DNA of 64,000 bases. Source: Meconema thalassinum (lineage: Eukaryota > Arthropoda > Insecta > Orthoptera > Tettigoniidae). Position 1 is the first letter of the stretch. Each line of letters opens with the position of its first letter. The translations under genes and the position numbers were made by a program. The notes under the pieces were generated by a model, which saw nothing but the letters and a program-made list of their open reading frames with translations, made no database searches and was not told the origin of the DNA. Positions 53,523-64,000 of this stretch are shown here, piece by piece. The stretch is from positions 186,128,813-186,192,812 of the forward strand of contig OX336397.1 of assembly GCA_946902985.2 (NCBI GenBank). The letters run 5' to 3'.

Positions 53523-56500
53523 CTGGGCTGTAGTTCTCCGCAGTGACAGCCGGTTCATGCCAGAGATAGCATCATCAGTTTAGCTGGCAGCACTGTGTCC
53601 TTGACAGGGTGAATGCCAAAGGTGTGGGCAGTAGTTCTCCACAGTGACTGCCGGCTCATGCCAGAGTTAGCATCAGCAGTTTAGTTGGCAGCACTATGTC
53701 CATGACATGGTGAATCCCACACGTGTGGGATGTAGTTCTCCACAGTGACTGCCAGCTCATACCAGAGCTAGCATCATCAGTTTAGTTGGCAGCACTGTGT
53801 CCTTGACAGGGTGAATGCCACACGTGTGGGCTGTAGTTCTCCACAGTGACTGCCGGCTCATGCCAGAGTTGGCATCAGCAGTTTAGTTGGCAGCACTAAG
53901 TCCTTGACAGGGTGAATCCCACACGTGTGGGATGTAGTTCTCCACAGTGACTGCCCGCTCATACCAGAGCTAGCATCATCAGTTTAGTTGGCAGCACTGT
54001 GTCCTTGACAGGGTGAATCCCTCACGTGTGGGCTGTAGTTCTCCACAGTAACTGCCGGCTCATGCCAGAGCTAGCATCAGCAGCTTAGTTGGCAGCACTA
54101 TGTCCTTGACAGGGTGAATCCCACACGTGTGGGCTGTAGTTCTCCACAGTGACTGCCGGCTTCTGCCAGAGCTAATAACAGCAGTTTAGTTGGCAGCACT
54201 GTGTCCTTCACAGGGTGAATCCCACACGTGTGGGCTGTAGTTCTCCACAGTGACTGCCGGCTCAAACCAGAGCTAGCATCATTAGTTTAGTTGGCAGCAT
54301 TGTGTCCTTGACAGGGTTAATCCCACACGTGTGGACTGTAGTTCTCCACAGTGACTGCAAGCTTCTGCCAGAGCCAATATCAGCAGTTTAGTTGGCAGCA
54401 CTGTGTCCTTGACAGGGGGAATCCCACACGTGTAGACTGTAGTTCTCCACAGTGACTGTCGGCTTCTCCCAGAGCTAGCATCAACAGTTTAGTTGGCGGC
54501 ACGGTGTCCTTGACAGGGTGAATCCCACACGTTTGGACTGTAGTTCTCCACAGTGACTACTGGCTTCTCCCAGAGCTAATATCAGTAGTTTAGTTGGCAG
54601 CACTGTGTCCTTGACAGGGTTTATCCCACACGTGTGGGCTGTAGTTCTCCACAGTGACTGCCAGCTTCTACCAGAGCTAATATCAGCAGTTTAGTTGGCA
54701 GCACTGTGTCCTTGACATGGTGAATCCCACACGTTTGGACTGTAGTTCTCCACAGTGACTACTGGCTTCTACCAGAGCTAATATCAGTAGTTTAGTTGGC
54801 AGCACTGTGTCCTTGACAGGGTGAATCCCACACGTGAGGACTTTAGTTCTCCACAGTGACAGCCAGCTTCTGCCAGAGCTAATATCAGCAGTTTTGTTGG
54901 CAGCACGGTGTTCTTGACAGGGTGAATCCCACACGTGTGGGCGGTAGTACTCCACAGTGACTGCCGGCTCCTGTCAGAGCTAATATCAGCAGTTTAGTTG
55001 GCAGCACTGTGTCCGTCACAGGGTTAATCCCACACGTGTGGACTGTAGTTCTTCACAGTGACTGCCGGCTCCGGCCAGAGCTAACATCAGCAGGTTAGTT
55101 GGCAGCACTGCGTCCTTGACGGGGTGAATGCCACACGTGAGGACTGTAGTTCTCCATAGTGACTGCCGGCTCATGCCAGTTTAGTTGGCAGCACTGTGTC
55201 CTTGACAGGGTGAATCCCACACGTGTGGACTTTAGTTCTCCACAGTGACAGCCAGCTTCTGCCAGAGCTAATATCAGCAGTTTTGTTGGCAGCACGGTGT
55301 CCTTGACAGGGTGAATCCCACACGGGTGGGCGGTAGTACTCCACAGTGACTGCCGGCTCCTGCCAGAGCTAATATCAGCAGTTTAGTTGGCAGCACTGTG
55401 TCCGTCACAGGGTTAATCCCACACGTGTGGACTGTAGTTCTTCACAGTGACTGCCGGCTCCTGCCAGAGCTAACATCAGCAGGTTAGTTGGCAGCACTGC
55501 GTCCTTGACGGGGTGAATGCCACACGTGAGGACTGTAGTTCTCCATAGTGACTGCCGGCTCATGCCAGTTTAGTTGGCAGCACTGTGTCCTTGACAGGGT
55601 GAATCCCACACGTGTGGGCTGTAGTTCTCAACAGTGACTGCCGGCTTCTGCCAGAGCTAGCATCAGCAGTTTAGTTGCCAGCACTGTGTCCTTGACGGGG
55701 TGAATGCCACACGTGAGGACTGTAGTTCTCCATAGTGACTGCCGGCTCATGCCAGTTTAGTTGGCAGCACTGTGTCCTTGACAGGGTGAATCCCACACGT
55801 GTGGGCTGTAGTTCTCAACAGTGACTGCCGGCTCATGCCAGAGCTAGCATCAGCAGCTTAGTTGGCAGCACTATGTCCTTGACAGGGTGAATCCCACACG
55901 TGTGGGCTGTAGTTCTCAACAGTGACTGCTGGCTCCTGCCAGAGCTAGCATCAGCAGTTTAGTTGGCAGCACTGTGTCCTGGACGGCGTGAATCCCACAC
56001 GTTTGGACTCTAGTTCTCCACAGTGACTGCCGGCTTCTGCCAGAGCTAGTATCAGCAGTTTAGTTGGCAGCACTGTGTCCTTGACAGGGTGAATCCCACA
56101 CGTGAGGGCGGTAGTTCTCCAAAGTGACTGCCGGCTTCTGCCAGAGCTAGCATCAGCAGTTTAGTTGGCAGCACTGTGTCCTTCACAGGGTGAATCCCAC
56201 AGGTGTGGGCTGTAGTTCTCCCCAGTGACTGCCAGCTTCTGCCAGAGCTAGCATCAGCAGTTTAGTTGGCTGCACTGTGTCCTTGACAGGGTGAATCCCA
56301 CACGTGTGGGCTGTAGTTCTCCACAGTGACTGCCGGCTCCTGCCAGAGCTAGCATCAGCAGTTCAGTTGGCAGCACTGTGTCCTTGACAGGGTGAATCCC
56401 ACACGTGTGGGCTGTAGTTCTCCACAGTGACTGCCGGCTTCTCCCAGAGCTAATATCAGCAGTTTAGTTGGCAGCACTGTGTCCTTCACAGGGTGAATCC

Positions 56501-59148
56501 CACACGTGTGGGCTGTAGTTCTCCCCAGTGACTGCCAGCTTCTGCCAGAGCTAGCATCAGCAGTTTAGTTGGCAGCACGGTGTCCTTGACAAGGTGAATC
56601 CCACACGTGTGGGCTGTAGTTCTCCACAGTGACTGCCGGCTTCTCCCAGAGCTAATATCAGCAGTTTAGTTGGCAGCACTGTGTCCTTGACAGGGTGAAT
56701 CCCACACGTGTGGACTGTAGTTCTCCCCAGTTACTGCCAGCTTCTGCCAGAGCTAGCATCAGCAGCTTAGTTGGCAGCACTGTGTCCTTGACAGGGTGAA
56801 TCCCACACGTGTGGGCTGTAGTTCTCCACAGTGACTGCCGGCTTCTCCCAGAGCTTATATCAGCAGTTTAGTTGGCAGCACTGTGTCCTTGACGGGGTGA
56901 ATCCCACACGTGTGGACTGTAGTTCTCCCCAGTGACTGCCAGCTTCTGCCAGAGCTAGCATCAGCAGTTTAGTTGGCGGCACTGTGTCCTTGACAGGGTG
57001 ATTCCCACACGTGTGGGCTGTAGTTCTCCACAGTGACTGCTAGCTTGTGCCAGAGCTAGCATCAGCAGTTTAGTTGGCCGCACTGTGTCCTTGACAGGGT
57101 GAATCCCACACGTGTGGACTGTAGTTCTCCACAGTGGTTGCCGGCTCCTGCCAGAGCTAGCATCAGCAGCTTAGTTGGCAGCACTGTGTCCTTGACAGGG
57201 TGAATCCCACACGTGTGGGCTGTAGTTCTCCACAGTGACTTCCGGGTTCTGCCAGAGCTAGCATCAGCAGTTTAGTTGGCAGCACTGTGTCCTTGACAGG
57301 GTGATTCCCACACGTGTGGGCTGTAGTTCTCCACAGTGACTGCTAGCTTGTGCCAGAGCTAGCATCAGCAGTTTAGTTGGCCGCACTGTGTCCTAGACAG
57401 GGGGAATCGCACGAATGTGGACCGTAGTTCTCCATGCTGACTGCTTGCTTCTGCCTGAGCTAGCATCATCAGTTTAGTTGGTAGCACTGTGTCCTTGACA
57501 GGGTGAATCCCACACGTGTGGAATGTAGTTCTCCACAGTGACTGCCGGCTCCTGCCAGAGCTTGCATCAGCAGTTTAGTTGGCAGCACTGTGTCCTTGAC
57601 AGTGTGAATCGCACGAATGTGGACTGTAGTTCTCCATAGTGACTGCTTGCTTCTGCCTGAGCTAGCATCATCAGTTTAGTTGGCAGCACTGTGTCCTTTA
57701 CAGTGTTAATCCCACACGTGTGGACTGTAGTTCTCCGCAGTGACTGCTAGCTCCTGCCAGAGCTAGCATCAGCAATTTAGTTGGCTGCACTGTGTCCTTC
57801 ACAGGGTGAAACCCACACGTGTGGACTGTAGTTCTCCACAGTGACTTCCGGCTTCTGCCAGAGCTAGCATCAGCAGTTTAGTTGGCAGCACTGTGTCCTT
57901 GACAGGGTGATTCCCACACGTGTGGGCTGTAGTTCTCCACAGTGACTGCTAGCTTGTGCCAGAGCTAGCATCAGCAGTTTAGTTGGCCGCATTGTGTCCT
58001 AGACAGGGGGATTCGCACGAATGTGGACTGTAGTTCTCCATGCTGACTGCTTGCTTCTGCCAGAGCTATCATCATCAGTTTAGTTGGCAGCACTGTGTCC
58101 TTGACAGGGTGAATCCCACACGTGTGGACTGTAGTTCTCCCCATTGACTGCCAGCTTCTGCCAGAGCTAGCATCAGCAGCTTAGTTGGAAGCACTGTGGC
58201 CTTGACAGGGTGAATCCCACACGTGTGGACTGTAGTTCTCCACAGTGACTTCCGGCTTCTGCCAGAGCTAGCATCAGAAGTTTAGTTGGCAGCACTGTGT
58301 CCTTGACAGGGTGATTCCCACACGTGTGGGCTGTAGTTCTCCACAGTGACTGCTAACTTGTGCCAGAGCTAGCATAAACAGTTTAGTTGGCCGCACTGTG
58401 TCCTAGACAGGGGGAATCGCACGAATGTGGACTGTAGTTCTCCATGCTGACTGCTTGCTTCTGCCTGAGCTAGCATCATCAGTTTAGTTGGCAGCACTGT
58501 GTCCTTGACAGGGTGAATCCCACACGTGTCGAATGTAGTTCTCCACAGTGACTGCCGACTCCTGCCAGAGCTTGCATCAGCAGTTTAGTTGGCAGCACTG
58601 TGTCCTTGACAGTGTGAATCGCACGAATGTGGACTGTAGTTCTCCATAGTGACTGCTTGCTTCTGCCTGAGCTAGCATCATCAGTTTAGTTGGCAGCACT
58701 GTGTCCTTTACAGGGTTAATCCCACACGTGTGGACTGTAGTTCTCCGCAGTGACTGCTAGCTCCTGCCAGAGCTAGCATCAGCAATTTAGTTGGCTGCAC
58801 TGTGTCGTTCACAGGGTGAAACCCACACGTGTGGGCTGTAGTTCTCCACAGGGACTGCTGGCTTTTGCCAGAGCTAGCATCAGCAGTTTAGTTGGCAGCA
58901 CTGTGTCCTTGACAGGGTGAATCCCACACATGTGGGCTGTAGTTCTCCATAGTGACTGCCGGCTCCTGCCAGAGCTAGCATCAGCAGTTTAGTTGGCAGC
59001 ACTGTGTCCTTGACAGGGTGAATCCCACAAGTGTGGGCTGTTGTTCTCCACAGTGACTGCCGGCTTCCCCAAGAGCTAATATCAGCACTTTAGTTGGCAG
59101 CACTGTGTCCTTCACAGGATGAAAACCACACTTGTGTGCTGTAGGCTG
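53523..59148 (+). repeat. 101-bp satellite array, about 55 copies, with palindromic CACGTG core
   Basis: The unit contains TGTAGTTCTCCACAGTGACT, TCTGCCAGAGCTAGCATCAG, CAGTTTAGTTGGCAGCACTG and TGTCCTTGACAGGGTGAAT, then CCCACACGTGTGGG. Exact 101-bp spacing is seen, for example 56281, 56382 and 56483. Most units keep the 12-14 bp palindrome centred on CACGTG. A subset has GCACGAATGTGG instead. Shortened units (GCTCATGCCAGTTTAG) occur at about 55165, 55555 and 55745. Higher-order repeats of 389 and 1,010 bp are visible. No host gene is inside; the minus-strand frames of 66-90 codons are satellite translations. Confidence 0.97.
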
Positions 59149-59149
59149 T

Positions 59150-59300
59150 CGAAATCGTCAGTGTGTATTGCAATTATCGTGCGTATGTGTCATCAGCACT
59201 TCCAGCATCTGTTCTGAATGGCTGTGGTGAGTACAAAGTTTACTGTTTGTTTGCTTGTTTGATTTTTTGTTTTGATACAAGCGACAGTAGTGCTGTCAAC
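59150..59300. other. Unique-looking junction after the satellite
   Basis: Short segment with a TTTG-rich tract (about 59240-59275) between the satellite end and the next dispersed repeat. No feature recognised. Confidence 0.4.
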
Positions 59301-61005
59301 GTAACTCGCAATCTCATGTAGGCACTGCGGAGAATATTTCCTATCGCACTGTATAATACAATGTGAATTCGGTTACAGTACCATACAAGAAAGGTCACTG
59401 CAATTATTCATATATAGCTGAATATATCGCACAGCGACTATCTTGAAATTACATTGTACGCAAGCAAGTAACACTACTTATTTTAAAGATACAATCTATA
59501 TATATAACAAGTAGTTCCGTGAAGAACTATACAGCCTATTTTCATATATCCTACTCATGTTAATTGCCTCTATCAACTTAAAACATTTCAGATTGATTGT
59601 TGTGATAGATTCGTAGGTATTGAGAACCGTCTAAATATTTCAGATGGTCGCCAGGTTGGATTTTTATTTATGTACTATTACATGAAGATTATTGTGTACG
59701 TATGGTATTTAGACTTCAATCGCATGATTACGACACAAGAAGTAAAACGAGATTTTAAAATTTCGCACAGCTACCATCTTGTGGTTATGAAAACAAGTGA
59801 AATAAATTAGATGCCAGTGGATTAACATTTGTATAAGCATTTAACGTGCATAGTTTTACTGCCCTCGGATGGTTAAATCGCGAGAAACGTTCATTTAAAT
59901 ATTTATACTTCGCGTCGCCGCCATGTTGGACTTGTGCTCACCAGGTTACTGAAAGTCGTATAGGTGAACTTCTTATCATAGCCTCTATGAACATTAAATG
60001 TTTCAGTTTGATTGCTGTAAAAGATTCGTAGATATTGAGTGATCGCCGTCAAAATACTTCGGATGCTCGCCATTGTGGATTGTTATAAGTATAGGCCATA
60101 GCGTTATGTACCATTAAAGAAAAATTATTGCGTTGCTTCATTATTCAAACTTTCACTTCGTTCGCATGACTGCGACCCAAGAAATAAATACTTTATTTTA
60201 ACATTTTGCACAGCCGCCATCTTGATGTTATGTAAACAATGGAACTAAATTAGATGCCATTGCATTACAAAATGTATAATAATTTTCTGTACCACATTTC
60301 ACTGCGCTCGGATGGTTAAATCAAGAGAAAAGTCTATTAAAATGTTTCAACTTCGCTTGGCCGCCATGTTCGTTTTGTACTTTAACAGGTTTTTGAAAGT
60401 TACATCGATATACTTGTAGCAGTGCCCTTTATCACGATCGAAATTTCAGGGTGATATCTTAAATAGTTTCGGAGATATTGAATGCCAGTGATATGTTTCA
60501 CACAGCCGCCATTTTGAGTTTATGTAAACAATAGAACTAAATTAGACGCCAGTGAATTACAATGTATAAAAACATTTGCTGTACCATGTTTCATTACGTT
60601 TGGATGGTTAAATCGCGAGAAAAGTCTATTTAAAAGTGTCAACTTTGCTTTGCCGCCATGTTGGTTTTGTAGTTATCAGATTTTTGAAAGTCTCATAGGT
60701 GAACTTCTAGTAGTTCACTTTATCACCGTACAAAATTTTCGGATTATATGGGTAATAGTTTCGGAGATACTGAATGCTGGTGAAATATTTCGCTCAGCCG
60801 CCATGTTGGATTTGAAGGGCACGGTCGGTGTCGGCCGGAATGGTGCTATGATTTTACCGAGTTTCATTGAAATCGCTCCAGACGTTTAGAATTTATTAGT
60901 GGGGGACACACACACACACGCACACACAGACAGACACACGGACAAATGGTGATCTCCTAAGCCTATTTTTTCATAAAATGAAAATAGGCTAAAAATCACT
61001 ATACG
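59300..61005 (+). repeat. Dispersed repeat with about 292-bp internal units, related to the 293-bp array
   Basis: CACAGC(C/T)(G/A)CCAT-type motifs recur near 59770, 60210 and 60502, and GCCGCCATGTTGG near 59919, 60652 and 60798. Around them run shared tracts such as ACTAAATTAGA(T/C)GCCA and GGATGGTTAAATC(G/A). The last two full units are 292 bp apart. The region ends in a CA/CAGA-rich tract and a 10-bp perfect stem-loop. No coding content. Confidence 0.75.
60960..60990 (+). other. Terminal stem-loop, 10-bp perfect arms
   Basis: AGCCTATTTT (60960-60969) pairs with AAAATAGGCT (60981-60990) around an 11-base loop. It matches the hairpin position at 49.96 kb. Confidence 0.75.
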
Positions 61006-61010
61006 TGATA

Positions 61011-61042
61011 GTTTGTCTGTCTGTCTGTCTGTCTGTCTGTAT
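61011..61042. repeat. (GTCT)n microsatellite
   Basis: About seven GTCT/TGTC units directly after the repeat end. The following tract (CCTCCTAAGCGTTCATATAC, CCATTCATCCGATTGCGATG) looks like the start of another dispersed repeat. Confidence 0.85.
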
Positions 61043-61424
61043 GCCTCCTAAGCGTTCATATACCATTCATCCGATTGCGATGAAACTTGGGTGAGTTTTT
61101 GTTTGCACTCCAGGGAAGGTTTCTAATTACAAATTATTCATGTAACACAAAAGGGCGAGGGACTTAACAGGAAAAATTAAATCCCACAGTAACCCAATGG
61201 CACAGTCTGTATACTTATGACACCGCAATGCCAGATGAGAGAATGGCTTGCTGATTCATCGCCAGGTGTCAGGCTGTCACAACACAGCTCCAGAAGCGGG
61301 CCATACACTTTCCGGTAAGCCTGTCAGTTACGACTGAACAGTTCAATGGACGCTGTCCGCCGGTTGAACTGAAGACCCCATACACCATCAGTTGAAAATA
61401 GACCGGTATTAGCACTCGGCGTCC

Positions 61425-62690
61425 ATTTTGTACGTTTTCTCAACCTAAATTGCATTTTGTAAGTGTTCTCAACCAAAATTGAATTTTGTAAGTGTTCTCA
61501 ATATAAATTGCATTTTGTAAGCATTTTGAATCTAAATTGCATTTTGTAAGTATTTTGAATCTAACTTGCCTCTTTGTGAGTATTTTGAATAAGCGGCTTC
61601 GGTGGCGTAGTAGGTAGCATGTTGAGCTTCTATGCCCAAGGTCTCGGGTTCAAATCCGGCCGAAACTGTTAAATTAGTTAAGAGCGTTAAAAATCCCTCA
61701 GTAACCTATGCCTTTCTTCGGAGGGGAAGTAAAGCCAGCGGTCCCATGTCATAGATTTATGGCATGATAAAGAACCTTCCACTAATTACACCTGGGCGAA
61801 GCTAAATTATAGGTTATCTTTGACTAATGCTCTTAGGTTCCAACGTTCGTTGCAAGGAGCTGATTGCGCTGGTATCTAGTAACAAAGTGCAGGACTAGTT
61901 GATCGTTGACGGTGTCGTTTGGTAGCAAAAGTTTGAACTATTTGAAAATCCAATGTTTGCAGTTCTTACTTGAATTAGAAACAGATAACCCACACTAATA
62001 CAGCCGTCACAATTCACACCGGTTATCAGAAAGATTCTGCATACACCCAAAGCACACGGGGCTACATGACCGCGTTGTCGCAGCCTATATACTGATGAAC
62101 CAACCAGTATTTTGAATCTCAATTCCATTTTTTGCGTATTTTTACTCTACATTCCATTTTGTAAGTCTTTTCTCCGTCTAAATTTACTTTTTGTGAGCAT
62201 TCTCAATGTAAATTGCAATTTGTTAGCATTTTCGATCTTACTTGCATTTTGTTAGCATTTTCGATCTTGCATTTTGTAAGTATTTTGCATCGCGTGCGCC
62301 GACATTTTGTGATTGTATTGAATTTCAATTGCATTTTGTAAGTATTTTCATCCTCAATCGCTTATTGCCAGTATTTTCAATCTTGGGTGACATTTTGTAT
62401 CTAAATTGCATTTGTAAGTATTTTCAACCTCAAACGCATTTTGTAAATATGGTCAATCTACATGGCATTTTGTAAGTCTTTTGAATCTACATTGCATTTT
62501 GTGGGTATTTCAAATCTAACTTGCATTTTGTAAGTATTTTGAATCTAAACTCCATTTTGTGCGTCTATTCCATCTAAATTCCACTTTGTCAGTCTTTTTC
62601 CTTTGACTTGCCTTTTGTGAGTGCTTTCAGTTACTTTTCCTACGTGTTTTCAGTCTACCTTGGTTTCCGTTATGGTTTCCAATTCATTCT
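61425..62690 (+). repeat. Minisatellite of about 28-30 bp, interrupted by a SINE
   Basis: Units with consensus close to AATTGCATTTTGTAAGTATT then TTGAATCTA recur from about 61445 to 61590 and again from about 62106 to 62640. Units drift in length and sequence (for example AGCATTTTCGATCTT). Frames through it are translation artefacts. Confidence 0.85.
61591..62105 (+). mobile_element. tRNA-derived SINE with 12-bp flanking duplication
   Basis: A tRNA-like head with an A box (TGGCGTAGTAGG, 61603-61614) and B box (GGTTCAAATCC, 61647-61657), both consensus matches, gives a pol III promoter. The body has AAGCCAGCGGTCCCATGTCA and the 3' end ACACGGGGCTACATGACCGC, GTTGTCGCAGCC. It is flanked by AGTATTTTGAAT at 61579-61590 and 62106-62117. 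This is likely a target-site duplication, though the word also belongs to the host minisatellite. At 515 bp it is long for a SINE. Confidence 0.75.
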
Positions 62691-63530
62691 CATTTTCGCT
62701 ATTACCCAGATCATCAAGGGCCGATAACCTCGATGTTAGGCCCCTTAAAACAACAATTATTAGCATCAACCTCTATACACAGATTTTCCTTTTCGCGTGA
62801 TATTTTTGCGCAAAGGAAGAACTCACTTCAACCCCGCAGTGGTCGCACGGCATCTGACCCGTCATTTTATTTCGTAATTGCAGGAAATCCCGCAAGATCA
62901 TTGAACTGAACTGAACTGATATCTACCTTTCAAGTAACTACATTCATAATCAGCATAGTTGAGTATAAAAAAATCTCCTTGAACGCATTTTCTTCATAAT
63001 TATTTAAAAAACTGTGTATTTGTTGTTAATTCATCTAAGGGGCTTGAAACATGTTAGTTATCAGCCCCGTGTAGTTGGGTGTGTGTAGAGCTTGTCTGAT
63101 AACAATCGTGTTGACCAACTGAAAAGCATCAAACTTTCGTTTACTAAGGCAACCAGATAATGGCTTCAAACGATAACCGGTGCTAATTGAGGCGATGGGT
63201 GCAATAACAACTTAAGTCTGAAAACACTGTTTTGAGAAAATCACTTCTAAAGTTTTGAAACACTGTAAATGTCTGAGTTTTTTATTTATGGATACGTATA
63301 TTAATACACACCATTTAAATATAGTCCTTAACAATATATCAATGTCACTGTGAATTTAAACTTTACCAGTTCTTAAATATTTTAATTTAAATATGGATTG
63401 ACTTAAGTCGTTATTGCAGAGACTGACAATCAGCATCTTAAATTACCATTTATGGATAGTAGATTCGTTCAAATTAATTTAATTCGAAAAAAATAGCTAC
63501 CGTGTACTGCACAATAAGTATATTTTTATA
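62690..63530. other. No gene; contains an inverted SINE tail
   Basis: Near 63040-63110 the minus strand reads TTGTTATCAGACAAGCTCTA and ACTACACGGGGCTGATAACT, a copy of the SINE 3' tail. The rest is AT-rich with nothing recognised. Confidence 0.45.
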
Positions 63531-64000
63531 ATAAAACTAGCAGAAGTACCCGTTCTTCGAACGGTGTTCGTTGTTAACACCAGACATTATCAATTGAGCT
63601 ACTGTTGCAATGATTAGCGGTTTGTCATTCCTTCAAGTTTATCAGAAAGAAGTTAGTTTACTGGGAATATCATACACACTGTTAACTTAAGGCCCTTAAA
63701 ATGTAGTTTTCGGAGACCCTTTATAGATTCCCGAATTTTGTGTCTCACATTGAGAAGCGCAACATATGCTTTAGTCGTCCTTCTAGGATAATTTTTATAT
63801 TTCGACTATTTTAGCATATATTGAGAAGTTTTTCTCTATATCCACCCTTCTACTGTATGAAAAGTACGGTGAAGAGTTTTAAAAATGATTGGTGTATTGA
63901 CTCTCATGGTTACCATACCTAATTTTACGATGCACCAAGCATCCGAACACGAGGTATAGGCTTACATAAAGATACACAGAAAGACAGACAGACAATTCTA
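63530..64000 (+). repeat. Dispersed repeat running off the window edge
   Basis: It starts AAAACTAGCAGAAGTACCCG then TTCTTCGAACGGTGTTCG and ends near the window edge in AGACAGACAGACAATTC. This pairing of a CCCG...TTCG-type start and an AGACAGA end is a common pattern of arthropod interspersed repeats. The class is not assigned. Confidence 0.5.

Noticed and set aside
54683..55295. Minus-strand ORFs with repeated LLILALVEA-like units
   Set aside because: Translations of the 101-bp satellite. The period is not a multiple of three, so frames cannot persist.
53523..59148. CRISPR-like array
   Set aside because: Repeats are directly contiguous with no unique spacers, the unit is 101 bp, and the genome is eukaryotic. 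The same holds for the 70-, 80- and 90-bp arrays.

Overview
The window is nuclear DNA from a large, repeat-rich animal genome, most likely an arthropod and possibly a hemimetabolous insect. The evidence is spliced exons with GT/AG junctions, tRNA-derived SINEs, a Tc1-type transposon, a LINE, a Mutator-like transposase, long satellite arrays and strongly AT-rich spacers. Nothing suggests bacterial, viral or organellar DNA. The species call is inference, because no host housekeeping gene is present.

The only host gene I can build is a C2H2 zinc-finger gene on the + strand. Four short acidic exons (19514-19594, 19830-19892, 27715-27798, 30934-30992) lead to a finger exon ending at 37447. If the last intron uses the acceptor before 36811, the five exons give one open frame of 307 residues with six complete fingers. 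If it uses the acceptor before 36750, the frame stops inside a damaged first finger. Downstream, 37448 to about 38360 holds further finger units that have decayed. The introns contain 90-bp, 80-bp and 70-bp tandem arrays, an apparently intact Tc1-like transposon, a foldback element, a LINE fragment and SINEs.

Layout: 1-4.7 kb dispersed repeats and unassigned AT-rich DNA; 4.7-8.0 kb a near-complete LINE on the minus strand with two 1-nt frameshifts; 8.0-10.5 kb dispersed repeats; 10.5-13.5 kb AT-rich region with an unrecognised repeated ORF; 13.7-17.9 kb SINEs and a LINE 3' fragment; 19.5-38.4 kb the zinc-finger gene; 38.7-39.3 kb a possible retroelement 3' end; 41-46.8 kb a broken Mutator-like element on the minus strand; 47.9-50.0 kb a 293-bp tandem array ending in a CA tract and hairpin; 50-53.5 kb AT-rich DNA with a second copy of the unrecognised ORF; 53.5-59.15 kb a 101-bp satellite of about 55 units with a palindromic CACGTG core; 59.3-61.0 kb relatives of the 293-bp repeat; 61.4-62.7 kb a minisatellite split by a SINE; 63.5-64 kb a dispersed repeat running off the edge.

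I found no clear new biological system. The points most worth testing are the splice-site choice that would keep the zinc-finger gene coding, the SUMO-consensus motifs in each of its N-terminal exons, the E-box satellite, and the intact Tc1 element.
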